Source: Knufia peltigerae
Lineage: Eukaryota; Ascomycota; Eurotiomycetes; Chaetothyriales; Trichomeriaceae
Direction: 5' to 3'
DNA length: 64,000 nt
Assembly (NCBI GenBank): GCA_030247855.1
Contig: JAPDRN010000002.1
Location: 682,001-746,000, forward strand
Shown: positions 1 through 10,103 of the stretch, one piece after another
Numbering within the stretch: the stretch's first letter is position 1
How the letters are laid out: every line of letters starts with the position of its first letter
Notes under the pieces: generated by a model
Seen by the model: only the letters and a program-made list of their open reading frames with translations
The model's database searches: none
Told to the model about the DNA's origin: nothing
Translations under genes and position numbers: made by a program

Positions 1-1
1 C

Positions 2-1714
2 GCTGTTACTAGCATCGCGATTCTCACTTGTATGCTTGCCAATGGCCTCCTAGCTCATTCCGCTACTATTGCTCGCAACAAGTTGGCCGAGATTGTTCAG
101 ACGAGAAAGAAGCTATGGGCAGCCATAGCACAAAAGGAGAATGCAGAAGCTGCTGCAAGGGCACGCAGCGAGTTCATTGCATCGGCGTCTCATGAAATAC
201 GTACTCCTCTTCATCAGCTACAGGGCTATAGTGACCTGCTATCTCGGACGGCGCTGAACGAAGAATCGCGTCTCCTCCTTCTTGCAATCCAGGAAGCCAC
301 CAGGTCATTATCGATGATCACGGCAAATGTTCTTGATTGGTCGCGACTAGAGAAAGGTGAAGCTGTCTCCCGACCCATAAGCCTTGATCTTCGAAAAGCT
401 TGCGAGTCGATCATCAACATCTTACCCAGTAAGGATGACGAGACAGCCACAGAACTGATGATTGTGGTTGCCCCGAGGGTGCCACAATCTGTGTTCCTGG
501 ATGAAACATATTTACAACGCATCCTCATGAATTTATTGACCAATGCACTCAAGTTTACGCAATCCGGTTATGTCATCCTTTTCATCGACTGCCTCGACGA
601 TAATCTGGTCATAACAGTAAAGGATTCTGGTTATGGCATACCAGAATCGTTCTTACCTCATCTTTTTGAACCATTCAAACAAGCCCAAACCCGTGGCGCC
701 GAACGAGGTACTGGTCTCGGATTGGCTATTATTAAACACCTCCTTGAGAAGATATCAGGAGCCATTTCTGTTCAAAGTACTTGCAGCAAGATTGACGGAG
801 GAGATTTGTCCCACTCTGGCAGTACGTTCAAAGTTACGATCCCAACATCGGGTTTATTGGATGTCGCAAACCCCCTGCCGGCCTTGGGGCATAGGCGCCA
901 ACTAGCCGTATATCACAAGCAGGGGAGCCGCTTGAGTGAAGGACTGAAGATGGCATGGACAGCATATGACATCGAATTAGTTCCAGCTGACCCCAGTGGC
1001 GATATATCTGATGACTGGGGTTATATTTGGGCGGATCTGGACTATATCAAAGATGCACCCGAGCTTTTGGGTCGACTGCTGCAACCTAGAAGCCAACTGG
1101 TCATTTTACCATACGGTTCCCAGTCTCTCCTCGATAAGACCATTGGCGTCGCCCCTCCCTCACACGTCATTCCTGTCCGACGACCGCTGCTGTGGCATCG
1201 GATGGTTGAAACTATTGTCTCTGTCATACAATCGGGAAGATCATCTGTGGACAGATCTGTCAGATTTGCTCCAATGGTCGATATGGTCGAAAATGCTCAT
1301 CTGAGTTCTGCGACAGAACAAAGGGCACTCAGCGGTTCGACGGTGCTTCTGGTCGAAGATAATAAAATCAACCAAAAGCTCGGGGTGAAGATGCTACAGA
1401 CCTTGGGATATAATGTGATGACTGCTAACGATGGGCAAGATGCCGTTGAGAAGATTGTAGCACACGATATGCAAATCGATCTTATCCTCATGGATCATTC
1501 GATGCCGCGAAAGGACGGCGTCACCGCATTGAAGGAAATCCGGGCAATGGAGCAAGATGGGACTGTCTCCAGGTCGAGACCTTTGATTATGGTCACGGCA
1601 GTCGTTGGACCCGATGCTGCTGCGCTCTGTATATCCAGCGGTGCTGATGCTTTCCTCCCGAAGCCATTGTCCCTGCAAAAGCTTGAGCTGACATTGAAGA
1701 AATTCCTGGGCTGA
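2..1714 (+). CDS. Hybrid histidine kinase, 3' part (runs off left edge)
   Basis: This is the C-terminal part of a hybrid two-component sensor kinase. The frame is open back to base 2, before the first internal ATG at 32, so the start lies outside the window. Numbered from that ATG, a hydrophobic stretch precedes a charged linker and an HisKA H-box (SHEIRTP) with the phospho-accepting His54. The HATPase_c domain follows, with an N-box (NALKF near 171), a G1 box (DSGYGIP near 198) and a G2 box (GTGLGLA near 226). The C-terminus, from about 434, is a receiver domain with the acidic pair in VEDN, the phosphorylatable Asp488 in LMDHSMP, and the conserved Lys in LPKPL. Signal flow would be His to Asp, then to a histidine phosphotransfer protein feeding the fungal stress pathway (family knowledge). 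The sensor region is not visible, so the kinase class cannot be assigned. No intron is evident. Confidence 0.93.
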   Translation, partial: AVTSIAILTCMLANGLLAHSATIARNKLAEIVQTRKKLWAAIAQKENAEAAARARSEFIASASHEIRTPLHQLQGYSDLLSRTALNEESRLLLLAIQEATRSLSMITANVLDWSRLEKGEAVSRPISLDLRKACESIINILPSKDDETATELMIVVAPRVPQSVFLDETYLQRILMNLLTNALKFTQSGYVILFIDCLDDNLVITVKDSGYGIPESFLPHLFEPFKQAQTRGAERGTGLGLAIIKHLLEKISGAISVQSTCSKIDGGDLSHSGSTFKVTIPTSGLLDVANPLPALGHRRQLAVYHKQGSRLSEGLKMAWTAYDIELVPADPSGDISDDWGYIWADLDYIKDAPELLGRLLQPRSQLVILPYGSQSLLDKTIGVAPPSHVIPVRRPLLWHRMVETIVSVIQSGRSSVDRSVRFAPMVDMVENAHLSSATEQRALSGSTVLLVEDNKINQKLGVKMLQTLGYNVMTANDGQDAVEKIVAHDMQIDLILMDHSMPRKDGVTALKEIRAMEQDGTVSRSRPLIMVTAVVGPDAAALCISSGADAFLPKPLSLQKLELTLKKFLG

Positions 1715-2853
1715 AACGCCGACAAGTGTAAACTCGACCCGACCAGCGGAGTTCAACATTGCAGACAAAGCCATCTTGGGTGAAATCCCTACGGCGATAA
1801 CCCCTATCGATTCCAAACTCTACAGGAGCAGGGTTCAGGCACTCATTGCGAGTACCCTTGCCAGCCATGGCAGCCCACGCATTGATCGGAATGATATTCT
1901 GGTGAACATGCGCACATCGTAAACAGGAATCATAGAGGATGGCCAAGGGCATCATATTAAAGACTAGACTAGCGAGAAGTTCTAGTCAACTGGCCGCATT
2001 GTACGGTTAGACATAGGTACAGTATATTGTATAGGTACCCCACGAGTACGATAACTGAATCGACGTATCCATGACATCGCCCGAAATAGCCGAAGTGCCA
2101 TGTCTCAATTTAATAAGAAAGATTACGCAAGTGCATTGCTGTCTAGATGGCCATGTGATGTCGAGGTGAGCAAGAAAACTCTGAAGGAACAGGATGAGAT
2201 ATTTCTGTTAGCAATGGATATGGCGAACTCGACAACACCTGTACTTAGGGGAAATGAGGATGATAAAGGACGGAAGTATTGTCACTTAACGATCTAGCCC
2301 GATATTGCCTGTGCCACTATAGCGCTTAATCCTGCACTTAGGGGAATCTCGGTAGTAATGGTGATGGTCAGGGCGGAGTTCAGGTACGACTGTGACTCTC
2401 TAGTTCATGCATGTCCATCCCCACCGGCGTCATGTAGATCGAGTATCCTTGACGGAGGCACGGTCGATAAGAATTTCTCTACTCGTGTTGTAAGGTTACC
2501 AGCGGAGGGCGCATATGCCATCTTACACATCAAAGACGACTCCTCCCGTATATCAATTGCGAGTATCCGTACATATATACCATTCGCCTCCTCTCCTTTC
2601 CTACCACTTTCCTTTGCTTTCCTTGACTGTCATATATTTCCTACTCGTCTCTACCGTCCCAAAAGTTCGGGGTGCAAAGGCTATTGTCTTCGTAATTCTT
2701 ACTGTCGCTCTCTCACGTGCCTGTGTTTGTTCCTGGGTGGCTCTATCCCTTTCCAACCATCGACATATTCCTGCCAGCAGCCATCCAGACTCCCCCGTTT
2801 GTCCCAGTGCCTGACTCATCCTCGCCAGCGCCCGATTCCTCATCACTGACAAC
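1715..2853. other. Intergenic: kinase 3' end to arginase promoter
   Basis: I see no gene here. Short open frames, such as one of 65 codons at 2100-2297, have no recognisable features. From about 2580 to 2850 the plus strand is pyrimidine-rich, as is common just upstream of expressed fungal genes. That stretch probably holds the arginase core promoter and 5' leader. Confidence 0.5.
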
Positions 2854-3909
2854 ATGCAACCCAAAGCTGTCGAGAAGAATACGCCGGCCAACGGGCAGTC
2901 TACGAATGGACACTCGAACGGCGACGATATGGCCACCCCATCCACGATACGGCAGAAGTTCCTCACCTCCCCCTCAGACCTAGGCGTTGTTCTTGTCGGC
3001 TTCTCCGGCGGCCAATGCAAGCCCGGCGTAGATGCTGCTCCGACAGCCCTCGTGTCCGCAGGCATACTCGACCAGATGCGCGATGAACTTGGATACACTC
3101 TTCATGGCGATGAGTCGGTGCAAGATTACAACCAGCTACGCCCTCAGTCAGACCCAGACCACCGAGGAATGAAGAACCCGCGTGCAGTTTCGGCTGTGAC
3201 GCAGGGTCTGTCTCAGCAGGTCTACAACCAAGCCCGTGAAGGAAGAATGGTGTTGACACTGGGTGGTGATCACAGTATAGCCATTGGGACAATCGCAGGC
3301 ACTGCGAAAGCCATCCGAGAGAGATACAACGGACGCAAAGAGATTGGTGTCATCTGGGTCGATGCTCATGCGGATATCAACACACCTGAGACAAGTGACA
3401 GTGGAAATGTACATGGCATGCCTGTTGCTTTCCTTACTGGCCTCGCAAAATCCGAAGAGAGAGATATTTTCGGATGGCTCGAAGAAGATCAGCGTCTCAG
3501 CACTGCGAAACTAGTCTACATTGGTTTGCGTGATGTGGACAGGGGAGAGAAGAAGATACTGCGAGACAACGGAATCAAAGCATTCAGTATGCACGATATC
3601 GATCGCCATGGAATTGGTCGGGTGGTTGAGATGGCTTTGGCACATATTGGTGCAGACACTCCAATTCATCTGAGTTTCGATGTGGATGCCTTGGATCCAA
3701 TGTGGGCTCCCAGTACTGGAACGCCCGTCCGAGGAGGATTGACATTGCGGGAGGGTGACTATATCGCCGAGTGTGTACATGAGACTGGTCAGCTTGTTGC
3801 CATGGACCTAGTCGAGGTGAACCCAAGCCTCGAGGTGGCAGGAGCCAGTGAGACAGTTAGAGCCGGTGTCAGTCTCGTCAGATGTGCATTGGGAGATACA
3901 CTGCTATGA
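2854..3909 (+). CDS. CAR1: Arginase
   Basis: Arginase hydrolyses L-arginine to ornithine and urea, the first step of arginine catabolism in the cytosol. The 351-residue intronless frame starts at the ATG at 2854. It carries all ureohydrolase signatures: GGDHS (His140), DAHAD (Asp170, His172, Asp174) and SFDVDALDP (Asp276, Asp278), which together supply the binuclear manganese ligands. SGNVHGMP near 183-190 matches the substrate loop. Compared with yeast arginase, the N-terminus has roughly 25 extra polar residues before the conserved core begins near residue 40. The neighbours (histidine kinase, RPL12) are unrelated, so no catabolic cluster is implied. Regulation by arginine and nitrogen status is expected from the family but no specific site was identified. 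Confidence 0.96.
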   Translation: MQPKAVEKNTPANGQSTNGHSNGDDMATPSTIRQKFLTSPSDLGVVLVGFSGGQCKPGVDAAPTALVSAGILDQMRDELGYTLHGDESVQDYNQLRPQSDPDHRGMKNPRAVSAVTQGLSQQVYNQAREGRMVLTLGGDHSIAIGTIAGTAKAIRERYNGRKEIGVIWVDAHADINTPETSDSGNVHGMPVAFLTGLAKSEERDIFGWLEEDQRLSTAKLVYIGLRDVDRGEKKILRDNGIKAFSMHDIDRHGIGRVVEMALAHIGADTPIHLSFDVDALDPMWAPSTGTPVRGGLTLREGDYIAECVHETGQLVAMDLVEVNPSLEVAGASETVRAGVSLVRCALGDTLL

Positions 3910-5110
3910 TGGATGATACGAGTCAATTAGGTCAAGTGTTGCGGTTTTGGCACGACGACGCTGGTCCATTTCCGATGAGCAACACGAGACGCAACTGAGG
4001 TTACGAATTTCTTTTGGTGCAGTGTGTCCAGATATGGATATGAACGTGGTCGTTTCAGTGCCTACAGGATGAAGAAAGCATTGCTGGAGTATGATGGTTG
4101 AAGGCTACACTTTCGTCAGTCTTTCGGGATGGGCATTAAAAAGGAAAAGAAATCAGTATCAGTAGATATGATAGGATATATATCCATGGTTATGCATGCC
4201 TCTCTACAGAATATTCTGTTTCCATTAACTGCTACGTACAGAATACGAAGGACTTGTCCGTTGCTCTCATACTTCGCCAGTCCTTTTGTAGCCTCGTCGC
4301 TCTTCGCGTAGCCTCGTCAGTGGGTGTCCAATTCACCGCGCCTTGAAAAATGACTGATCATATATTGTAAAAGCGAGCTTTTATCCTCAATGGCGAGTCT
4401 GGCGTGACCTCTCAAGCCCCTCCTATCAAAGCTACTGTTCGATAGAACCCGTTTAGCGGAGGCGAATTCGAAGTCACGTAGCTCTCAAACGGACTAGACT
4501 CCTGGTGAAGTGAAGTTGCCTCGCAAAAACTCACAAAGTAACTCTGGATGAAGGAAACCGCCATTCGCAAAAAAACCGAGTTTCCCATGATGGCATCTTC
4601 TGAAAGAATCTCTGCTTCTAGCAACTTCTAAGAGAATCTCTGCTTAGGTACTTCTGTTTAGCTCCCTTCCCAACCTCTGGAACTAATCACCCAGGGCTTG
4701 GGGAGAAAGAGTTTTTTTTGGGGTCATTTGTTTTCTCGAGATGGTACAAAAGCCCGAATGGGATTCGAAAATCCTACCTAAGTGTTTTTGCCTCCCCTTC
4801 TTTTCGGTCATTTTGTCGAGATGGAGATGGACGAGGTTCAAATCCTGTCCGTTCGGCTGCCCTTTTTTGGGTCGGTGAAATGGGCCTTGTGACTCAATAC
4901 TCCACCGTACAGATTTCTACACTTCGGAAAATGCGCTAGCCAGAAACGGTCAAGAACATAATTATTTCCGCACACACAAACCGAAACCAAACTGCGATTC
5001 TGTCTAATCTCGAAACTTTTCCCCTTCCTTTCGCAGCGAGATATATCAATCTTCATCTTCTTCTTCTTCAACAACACCTCAAGAAAGATAGACTACCTTT
5101 CGCACTCGCC
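3910..5110. other. Intergenic with short direct repeats, upstream of RPL12
   Basis: No protein gene is supported. The stretch contains several short direct repeats: an 11-mer GTAGCCTCGTC at 4288-4298 and again at 4308-4318; a 13-mer starting AGAATCTCTG at 4605-4617 and 4633-4645; and related segments containing GGTCATTT and TCGAGATGG near 4722-4743 and 4806-4824. A tRNA-like candidate at 4754-4868 is listed separately. The last 100 bases before RPL12 are rich in CTT, typical of a ribosomal-protein gene leader. Confidence 0.5.
4754..4868 (+). ncRNA. tRNA-like structured element with Pol III-type B box and terminator (candidate)
   Basis: A perfect Pol III B box, GGTTCAAATCC, lies at 4835-4845. 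A run of six T at 4863-4868 follows at the spacing of a tRNA terminator. CCGAAT at 4754-4759 can pair with GTTCGG at 4851-4856 as an acceptor-like stem. Inside it, GGATT-CGAA-AATCC (4761-4774) is a perfect hairpin, and GGAC (4829-4832) pairs with GTCC (4847-4850) around the B box. There is no proper A box at the D-arm position, and the T-stem has two mismatches in canonical register, so this is not an intact tRNA. It may be a decayed tRNA, another small structured RNA, or coincidence. Confidence 0.22.
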
Positions 5111-5872
5111 ATGCGTAAGTATCATCTTCTTGAGAAGATTTGGCGACCCGGCTAATATGGTGTCTTTCAGCTCCAAAACTCGATCCCAATGAGGTGAAGA
5201 TCATGTAAGTTGTTTTCTTCAGAAACAAGTTCGCGACGATCAAAAAAAACTAACAAGACACAAAATAGTCACCTCCGTGCCACCGGTGGTGAGGTCGGAT
5301 CCTCTGCAACCCTAGCTCCCAAGATTGGTCCTCTCGGTCTGTCCCCGAAGAAGGTCGGTGAAGATATCGCAAAGGCTACTGGTGACTGGGTACGTTTGAA
5401 GATCACAACGACTTTTTGGTAATCGGGGATGGATTACTGACAACAAAATAGAAAGGTCTCCGTGTCACAATCAAGTTGACCATCCAAAACCGACAAGCCG
5501 CCGTCTCGGTCGTCCCCTCTGCCTCTTCTCTCGTCATCAGAGCCCTGAAGGAACCCCCCCGTGACCGAAAGAAGGAGAAGAACATCAAGCACAGCAAGTC
5601 GATCCCTCTCGAAGAGATCTTCGACATTGCGCGGACCATGCGTGGTGCCAACAAGTCCCTGGCCCGTGAGCTCAAGGGAACCATCTTGGAGATTCTGGGA
5701 ACCGCATTCAGCGTCGGATGCCAGGTCGACGGCCGATCACCAAAGGAGATTAGTGATGAAATCAAGGAGGGCAACATTGAGGGTACGTTTTCCGCGACTG
5801 AGACTGAAGCTGCCCCTTTTTTCTCCTCTTCAACCACTAACGTTTTTGTTCTGTACAGTTCCTGAAGAGTAA
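5111..5872 (+). CDS. RPL12: 60S ribosomal protein L12 (uL11 family), five coding exons
   Basis: RPL12 is a component of the large-subunit GTPase-associated stalk base, binding 25S rRNA next to the P-stalk. The model joins 5111-5114, 5171-5204, 5269-5389, 5452-5782 and 5859-5872. All introns have GT-AG ends and every junction keeps frame, giving a protein of 167 residues that begins MPPKLDPNEVK and ends VPEE. The glycine/proline-rich core LAPKIGPLGLSPKK near residues 28-41 and the C-terminal RNA-binding half are intact. The length agrees with the family (about 165). The first coding exon is only four bases (ATGC), and the last encodes just the final residues. The four short introns are typical of a highly expressed ascomycete ribosomal-protein gene. 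Confidence 0.96.
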
Positions 5873-6519
5873 ATTTCTCAAAACTACTTTGGAGAGACGA
5901 GGGAAAAAACCCTGGCCCAGCCCGTGATGATACCCATGAATTGATCATGTCCTTTTTTTGAGACACGTGAAGATTCAAAAGAACGAAGAAAAAATTCAAT
6001 GAATCCGAGTTCACCATCACGAATTTTCCTCTTTCTTTTCCTGCAACGACTTTGATTTGCTCACTTGCATTCATGTTTGTTTTTCCTTTGTCCTACACTC
6101 CTACCTCTAAAGACGAAAACCTCACTCTCCTCTCTTTCCTCTCTTCTCTTCCCCATTCCCAAAATTTCCCTCGAAACCTTTGCCAACACTCTGGCCTTTA
6201 TCCCTTTCCTTTTTCAAATCGAGATTGGAAAACCATACCCAGGATATAGGCCTATTTTGGTGCAAAGAAGATCAAACCAATCTTCTGACACGTTACTCAC
6301 CACGGCATTCCGATCTTTCCGAGGTCTTATGGATGCAGTGGTCCATCTTTATTCTGTGTCTACAAATCTACCTAAACCTAGCTAAACCTAGGTACGTCGC
6401 TCGGCGAGCCAACAAAAAGAAAACATCACATTTGCCCCGTCTATCAACAATGGATGTTTCTCGAGTCACTCGCCCCGATTTTTTATATTTATATCTGTAT
6501 CTTATTTATACTCCTTCCT
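5873..6519. other. Intergenic, convergent 3' ends
   Basis: This stretch separates the 3' ends of RPL12 (plus) and the lyase gene (minus). It is pyrimidine-rich on the plus strand around 6050-6250. I see nothing beyond probable 3' untranslated sequence. Confidence 0.45.
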
Positions 6520-8100
6520 CTACCGCACATCCTCCAAAACACGATCGACCATGATTTGACTCGCCCCGAGGTAATTGAGAGGATCACACAACTCTTCAAC
6601 TTTGGAGGTGGTGTTGTCCAAAGCCTTCATGACGTCTTGGTCTTGTTTCAAAACGTCGACCAAGTTTGTTTCCGTCTCGATCGCGACCCGACAGGCGTCG
6701 TAGACGATGTCGTGAGCCCTTTGTCGGCCCACGTGCGGCGCCAGACCCATCATGACCGCCTCACCCACGATCAGTCCATTTGTCGAGTGTAGGTTGTTCG
6801 TCATGGCTCGCGTGTTGACCACCAACCCACCCAGAGCAAAGTTGGCCTGGTGTAGACTTCCCACGGCCAAGACGAAGGCCTCGGGGATGGCCACCCACTC
6901 CAGGTGCCAGGGCCCCGAAGCCCTCTCAAAGTCGACGACCATGGCGTCCAACCCGAGGCCCGCGTTGGCGCGGAGGAGTTTACTCGCCGCCAATATGACC
7001 TCTGAACTGATCGGGTTCCGTTTTTGGGGCATGGTGCTGCTGGCTCCCCGGTGAGGAACAAAAGGTTCACTGACCTCCCCCAGTTCGTTGGAAGACATGA
7101 CGATGAGGTCGTAGGCGACCTTGCCCAGGGTTCCACCCAACAGACCCAAAAAGTTGAGGATCTCGGCGACGTTGTCCCGCGCCACGTGCCACGTTATGGG
7201 AGGGTCGTCGAGGGAGAGCTCCCTTGCCAGCGCGGCCCTGACTTTGACGCCGTCTGTGGACGGGCCGAGTGACGCGAGGGTACCCGCCGCTCCCCCGAAC
7301 TGGACCATCAACGTTCGTGATTCGATTTCGGTCAGTCGCTGGAGGTGTCGGACGATGGACGACAGGTAGACGGCACATTTGTAACCCCACGTACACGGTA
7401 GGGCGTGTTGTAGGTGTGTACGACCTGCCATGGGTCTTTTGTGACTCAAGTATCAGGAGGTGTAGAGACCCCACGTAAAAGGGGGAAGAGAAGGGGAAAA
7501 AACAACAGGGAAGAAGAAAAACCACTTACGTATCCTTGTACTTTTCGGCCGACTTTGCGAGTACCATTTCGAGTCGTTCCAATTCCCGCCTTATGATTTT
7601 GAGTCCCTCCCGGATCTGTAACATTGAAGCATCGTCCATTATGTCTTGAGTGGTGGCACCCCAATGGATGTACTTGGCGTGTTCGGGAGGTGTCTGTTCC
7701 ACCAGTTGTTTGATGAGCGGTAGGACCGGATATCCTACAATGTCCGTCTCTGAGGATAAACGATCGAAGCTGTGGACGACCCCCCCTCCCCAAAAGAGGG
7801 TTAGAGTCAGTAGGAGATACGAGAACAGGGTCACAAGGAGGGACTAGATTGTAGGTAGAGAGGGAGGATGTGGATTAGTGTTGTCCGTACGACTCACTCT
7901 ATCTTGACATCTCGCAAGGCTCGAGAGATCATTTCCCCCGCGTCTTTGGGTATGACACCGACTTCACTCTCTGCCCTCGCCAGAGCCGCTTCGGTCTCGA
8001 TCATCCTCGAAACGTAAGCTTCGTCGGTGAAAACGTCACGGATCTCTCGAGTCCCGAAGAGGTTGCGAAAGATTCGAGAGTCCATGGCCGAGACCGACAT
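6520..8100 (-). CDS. Fumarase/aspartase-superfamily lyase, PcaB- / adenylosuccinate-lyase-like
   Basis: Model: complement of 6520-7435, 7530-7769 and 7898-8100, with frame kept across both introns, giving 452 residues. The superfamily signature appears as SSTMPQKRNPIS, and other blocks fit: GATTQDI, PMAGRTHLQHALP and GLIVGEAVMM. The length and the SSTMPQKRNP form resemble bacterial-type 3-carboxy-cis,cis-muconate cycloisomerase (PcaB) and its adenylosuccinate-lyase-like relatives more than the housekeeping purine enzyme Ade13. Members catalyse reversible beta-elimination or cycloisomerisation through a tetrameric helical core, so the substrate cannot be fixed from sequence. Fungi of this group normally use an unrelated beta-propeller enzyme for carboxymuconate, so a PcaB-type protein is notable. 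The acceptor of the last intron (AAG before ACCC) was chosen because it restores the family's DTPMAGRTH block. Neighbours are not aromatic-catabolism genes. Confidence 0.85.
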
Positions 8101-8663
8101 TGTTCACACAACCTCTGTTTTCCCGTACAATCAAAAAGATGGGGGAGAAACAACAACGAGAAACAACAACGAGTATGGAGACTTTTTATTCTCAAATGAC
8201 CCTCACACAAGTACAAAAGGACAGAGTGCCGACTTTACCCCCAGATGCAACTTCTTTCTATACTTTGGTCTGGTACTTTCGGGTATGAAGAAGTGAGGTG
8301 GAGTTGGAGAAGCCCATCCACGTCTGGAGAAGGTGGGAGAAGAAAAAGTAGCATCGGAGCTGATACCGAGTACCATCGGACGGACTTCACTCACAAACTG
8401 TTTGCACTCCTATCAGAAAAGCCAGAAGGTAATTTCATTCAATGTACACACAACAACGTTTTTTCTTTTATATCTCAAGGTCAGGTAGTAGACTATCACC
8501 ACTCGTGAAATGCCTCAGTCATGTACCTTACCCCGACAAAATCATGTACTCGTTCCACTTGTTGCCCAACCACTATACATGACATCGTAACAAACATCGA
8601 CTGGACCACCAAAGACACTTTTGATTTGGACTATTTCTCTTGGGCCAAATGGCTTTTTGCCCC
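8101..8663. other. Promoter region of the PcaB-like lyase
   Basis: This lies between the start of the minus-strand lyase and the 3' end of the next minus-strand gene. It contains a perfect tandem duplication of the 13-mer GAGAAACAACAAC at 8145-8157 and 8158-8170, within about 70 bases of the lyase start codon. Nothing else was recognised. Confidence 0.5.
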
Positions 8664-10103
8664 CTACCATGTTGTTGGAAGCTTGGGGAAATCTTTGGCT
8701 GCTACACCAAGATCAACAAAGACGGAATCATCCCCTACTCGTACAGAGCAATTAGTTTTGGAACTTCACAAAAGGAACACCCTCGACTCACCTTTGAGAT
8801 GCTTGATTCGAATCTCATCTTCGCCTTCCAATTTCTCAATCTCTTCCTCTGGGACTCCATTGCCCTCACGTTCATCACTTGGTCGTCCCTCGGTAGCCTT
8901 GTCGTAATGGTGGGATTCGCCAATCAGGAGAAACTGTGTATTGACATAATCCAAAAACTTTGGCTCGAGAGGCTTCCAACGAAGGTTTCTGAACTCGTCG
9001 AGAAGTTCTTGTGGATACTCTGGACCCTGGGGGAGACTTGTATTGGCAGGGGCAGACGCAGTAGGATTCTTGACGCTAGTCACGAAGCTTCCCTTTTCCT
9101 TCAGACCGAGATCCTTCTGGACCTCACCAAGTTCATGGGGGATTGTGATGTTGTACGCGAGGTGCGATTCCCGGCCAGTAGAGGTGATTGCGTAGACACC
9201 CTCGGCGAGTGGTGTGACCGGAGGGACGTGGCTGGTTCCCTGGGTCTTTGTGGCGTACTCCGAACCGCCCATGAAGGACCCCTTCAAGTCTGCAAAGGTG
9301 GTTTTGGCCTTTTCGACAAACGACAAGAAACGGTCTTTGCCGCTGACCGGGAGGACCTTCTTCGGCACGGCGAGAAGTCTACAGTTCCCCTCGTCACCGA
9401 TGGGGCCCTCTCCAAGCTTCGCGTCGAGTGGAATCGGGCGCATGACAATGTACGTGCGAGCAATGTCATTGACGTCTTGAGGGTCGTCGATGTTGACCCT
9501 GGACCTGAAAAAGAAGTAGATGATGCCCTTCTCGAGGATGCTCGACGGGACATGGTCACGCTCTCCAGATTCAACGGCATCGCCATTGGCCTGGGCGGCG
9601 TGTGAATCTTCCTGCTTCTTTTCAGCGACGACCTCTTCTTTGGCAGGTTGCGGTCCATTCTGCTCTTGTGTGGCTTCCTCTTTCTTCTCATCGCTCGCGC
9701 CAGTCATGCGTGTATCTTCTTCGGCTTTGGCCGGTTGGTCTTCCCGCTCAGCTTCCGGAGCAGCACCAGCTTGCGGTCCTGAGTTGTCTTTCACATCTTC
9801 ATCGACAGAAGGTTTGCTCGCATCCTGTTCGTCATTTGCCGACGCAGTTTGCTCTTGTTGGTTGCCGCTGACATATCTGTCAGCATGAATGCAGTGACGG
9901 AGATTCTGGGCATGTTCTTACTTGTTCAGGGTCTCCTCAAGAGTCTTTTGTTCCGACTGACTTGGGCTTGTCTTCCTGACACGCTTTGCTTCCGGAAATG
10001 CAAGGCCACCACCCTTGCGCCTCTTGTTCTCGGGTGACTGCGCAGGAGGCGTTTGTTCGGAAAGCTTGGCCGCAATCCGAGCCGAGGATCGTCTTCCGGA
10101 CAT
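8664..10103 (-). CDS. Conserved fungal protein of unknown function, charged N-terminus
   Basis: Model: complement of 8664-8734, 8792-9867 and 9922-10103, giving 442 residues. The N-terminus (MSGRRSSARIAAK) is basic and serine-rich, with a KRRK stretch near 27-31, followed by about 100 acidic, low-complexity residues. The folded part starts at LEKGIIYFFFRSRV, and the protein ends VFVDLGVAAKDFPKLPTTW. This combination matches a widespread fungal family often labelled BTB-domain transcription factor in automatic annotation, but I see no BTB fold and do not accept that name. The basic N-terminus and disordered acidic stretch suggest a nuclear protein (inference). The last intron (donor GTGAGT at 8791, acceptor TAG at 8735) was chosen because reading through it stops after GESRVFLL, while splicing restores the GDDSVFVDLG tail. 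Confidence 0.8.

Noticed and set aside
4735..4790. A second B-box-like site (GGGATTCGAAAATCC) followed by a T run, as a further tRNA
   Set aside because: The T-loop and stem do not pair in tRNA register and no A box precedes it; treated as part of the repeat context only.
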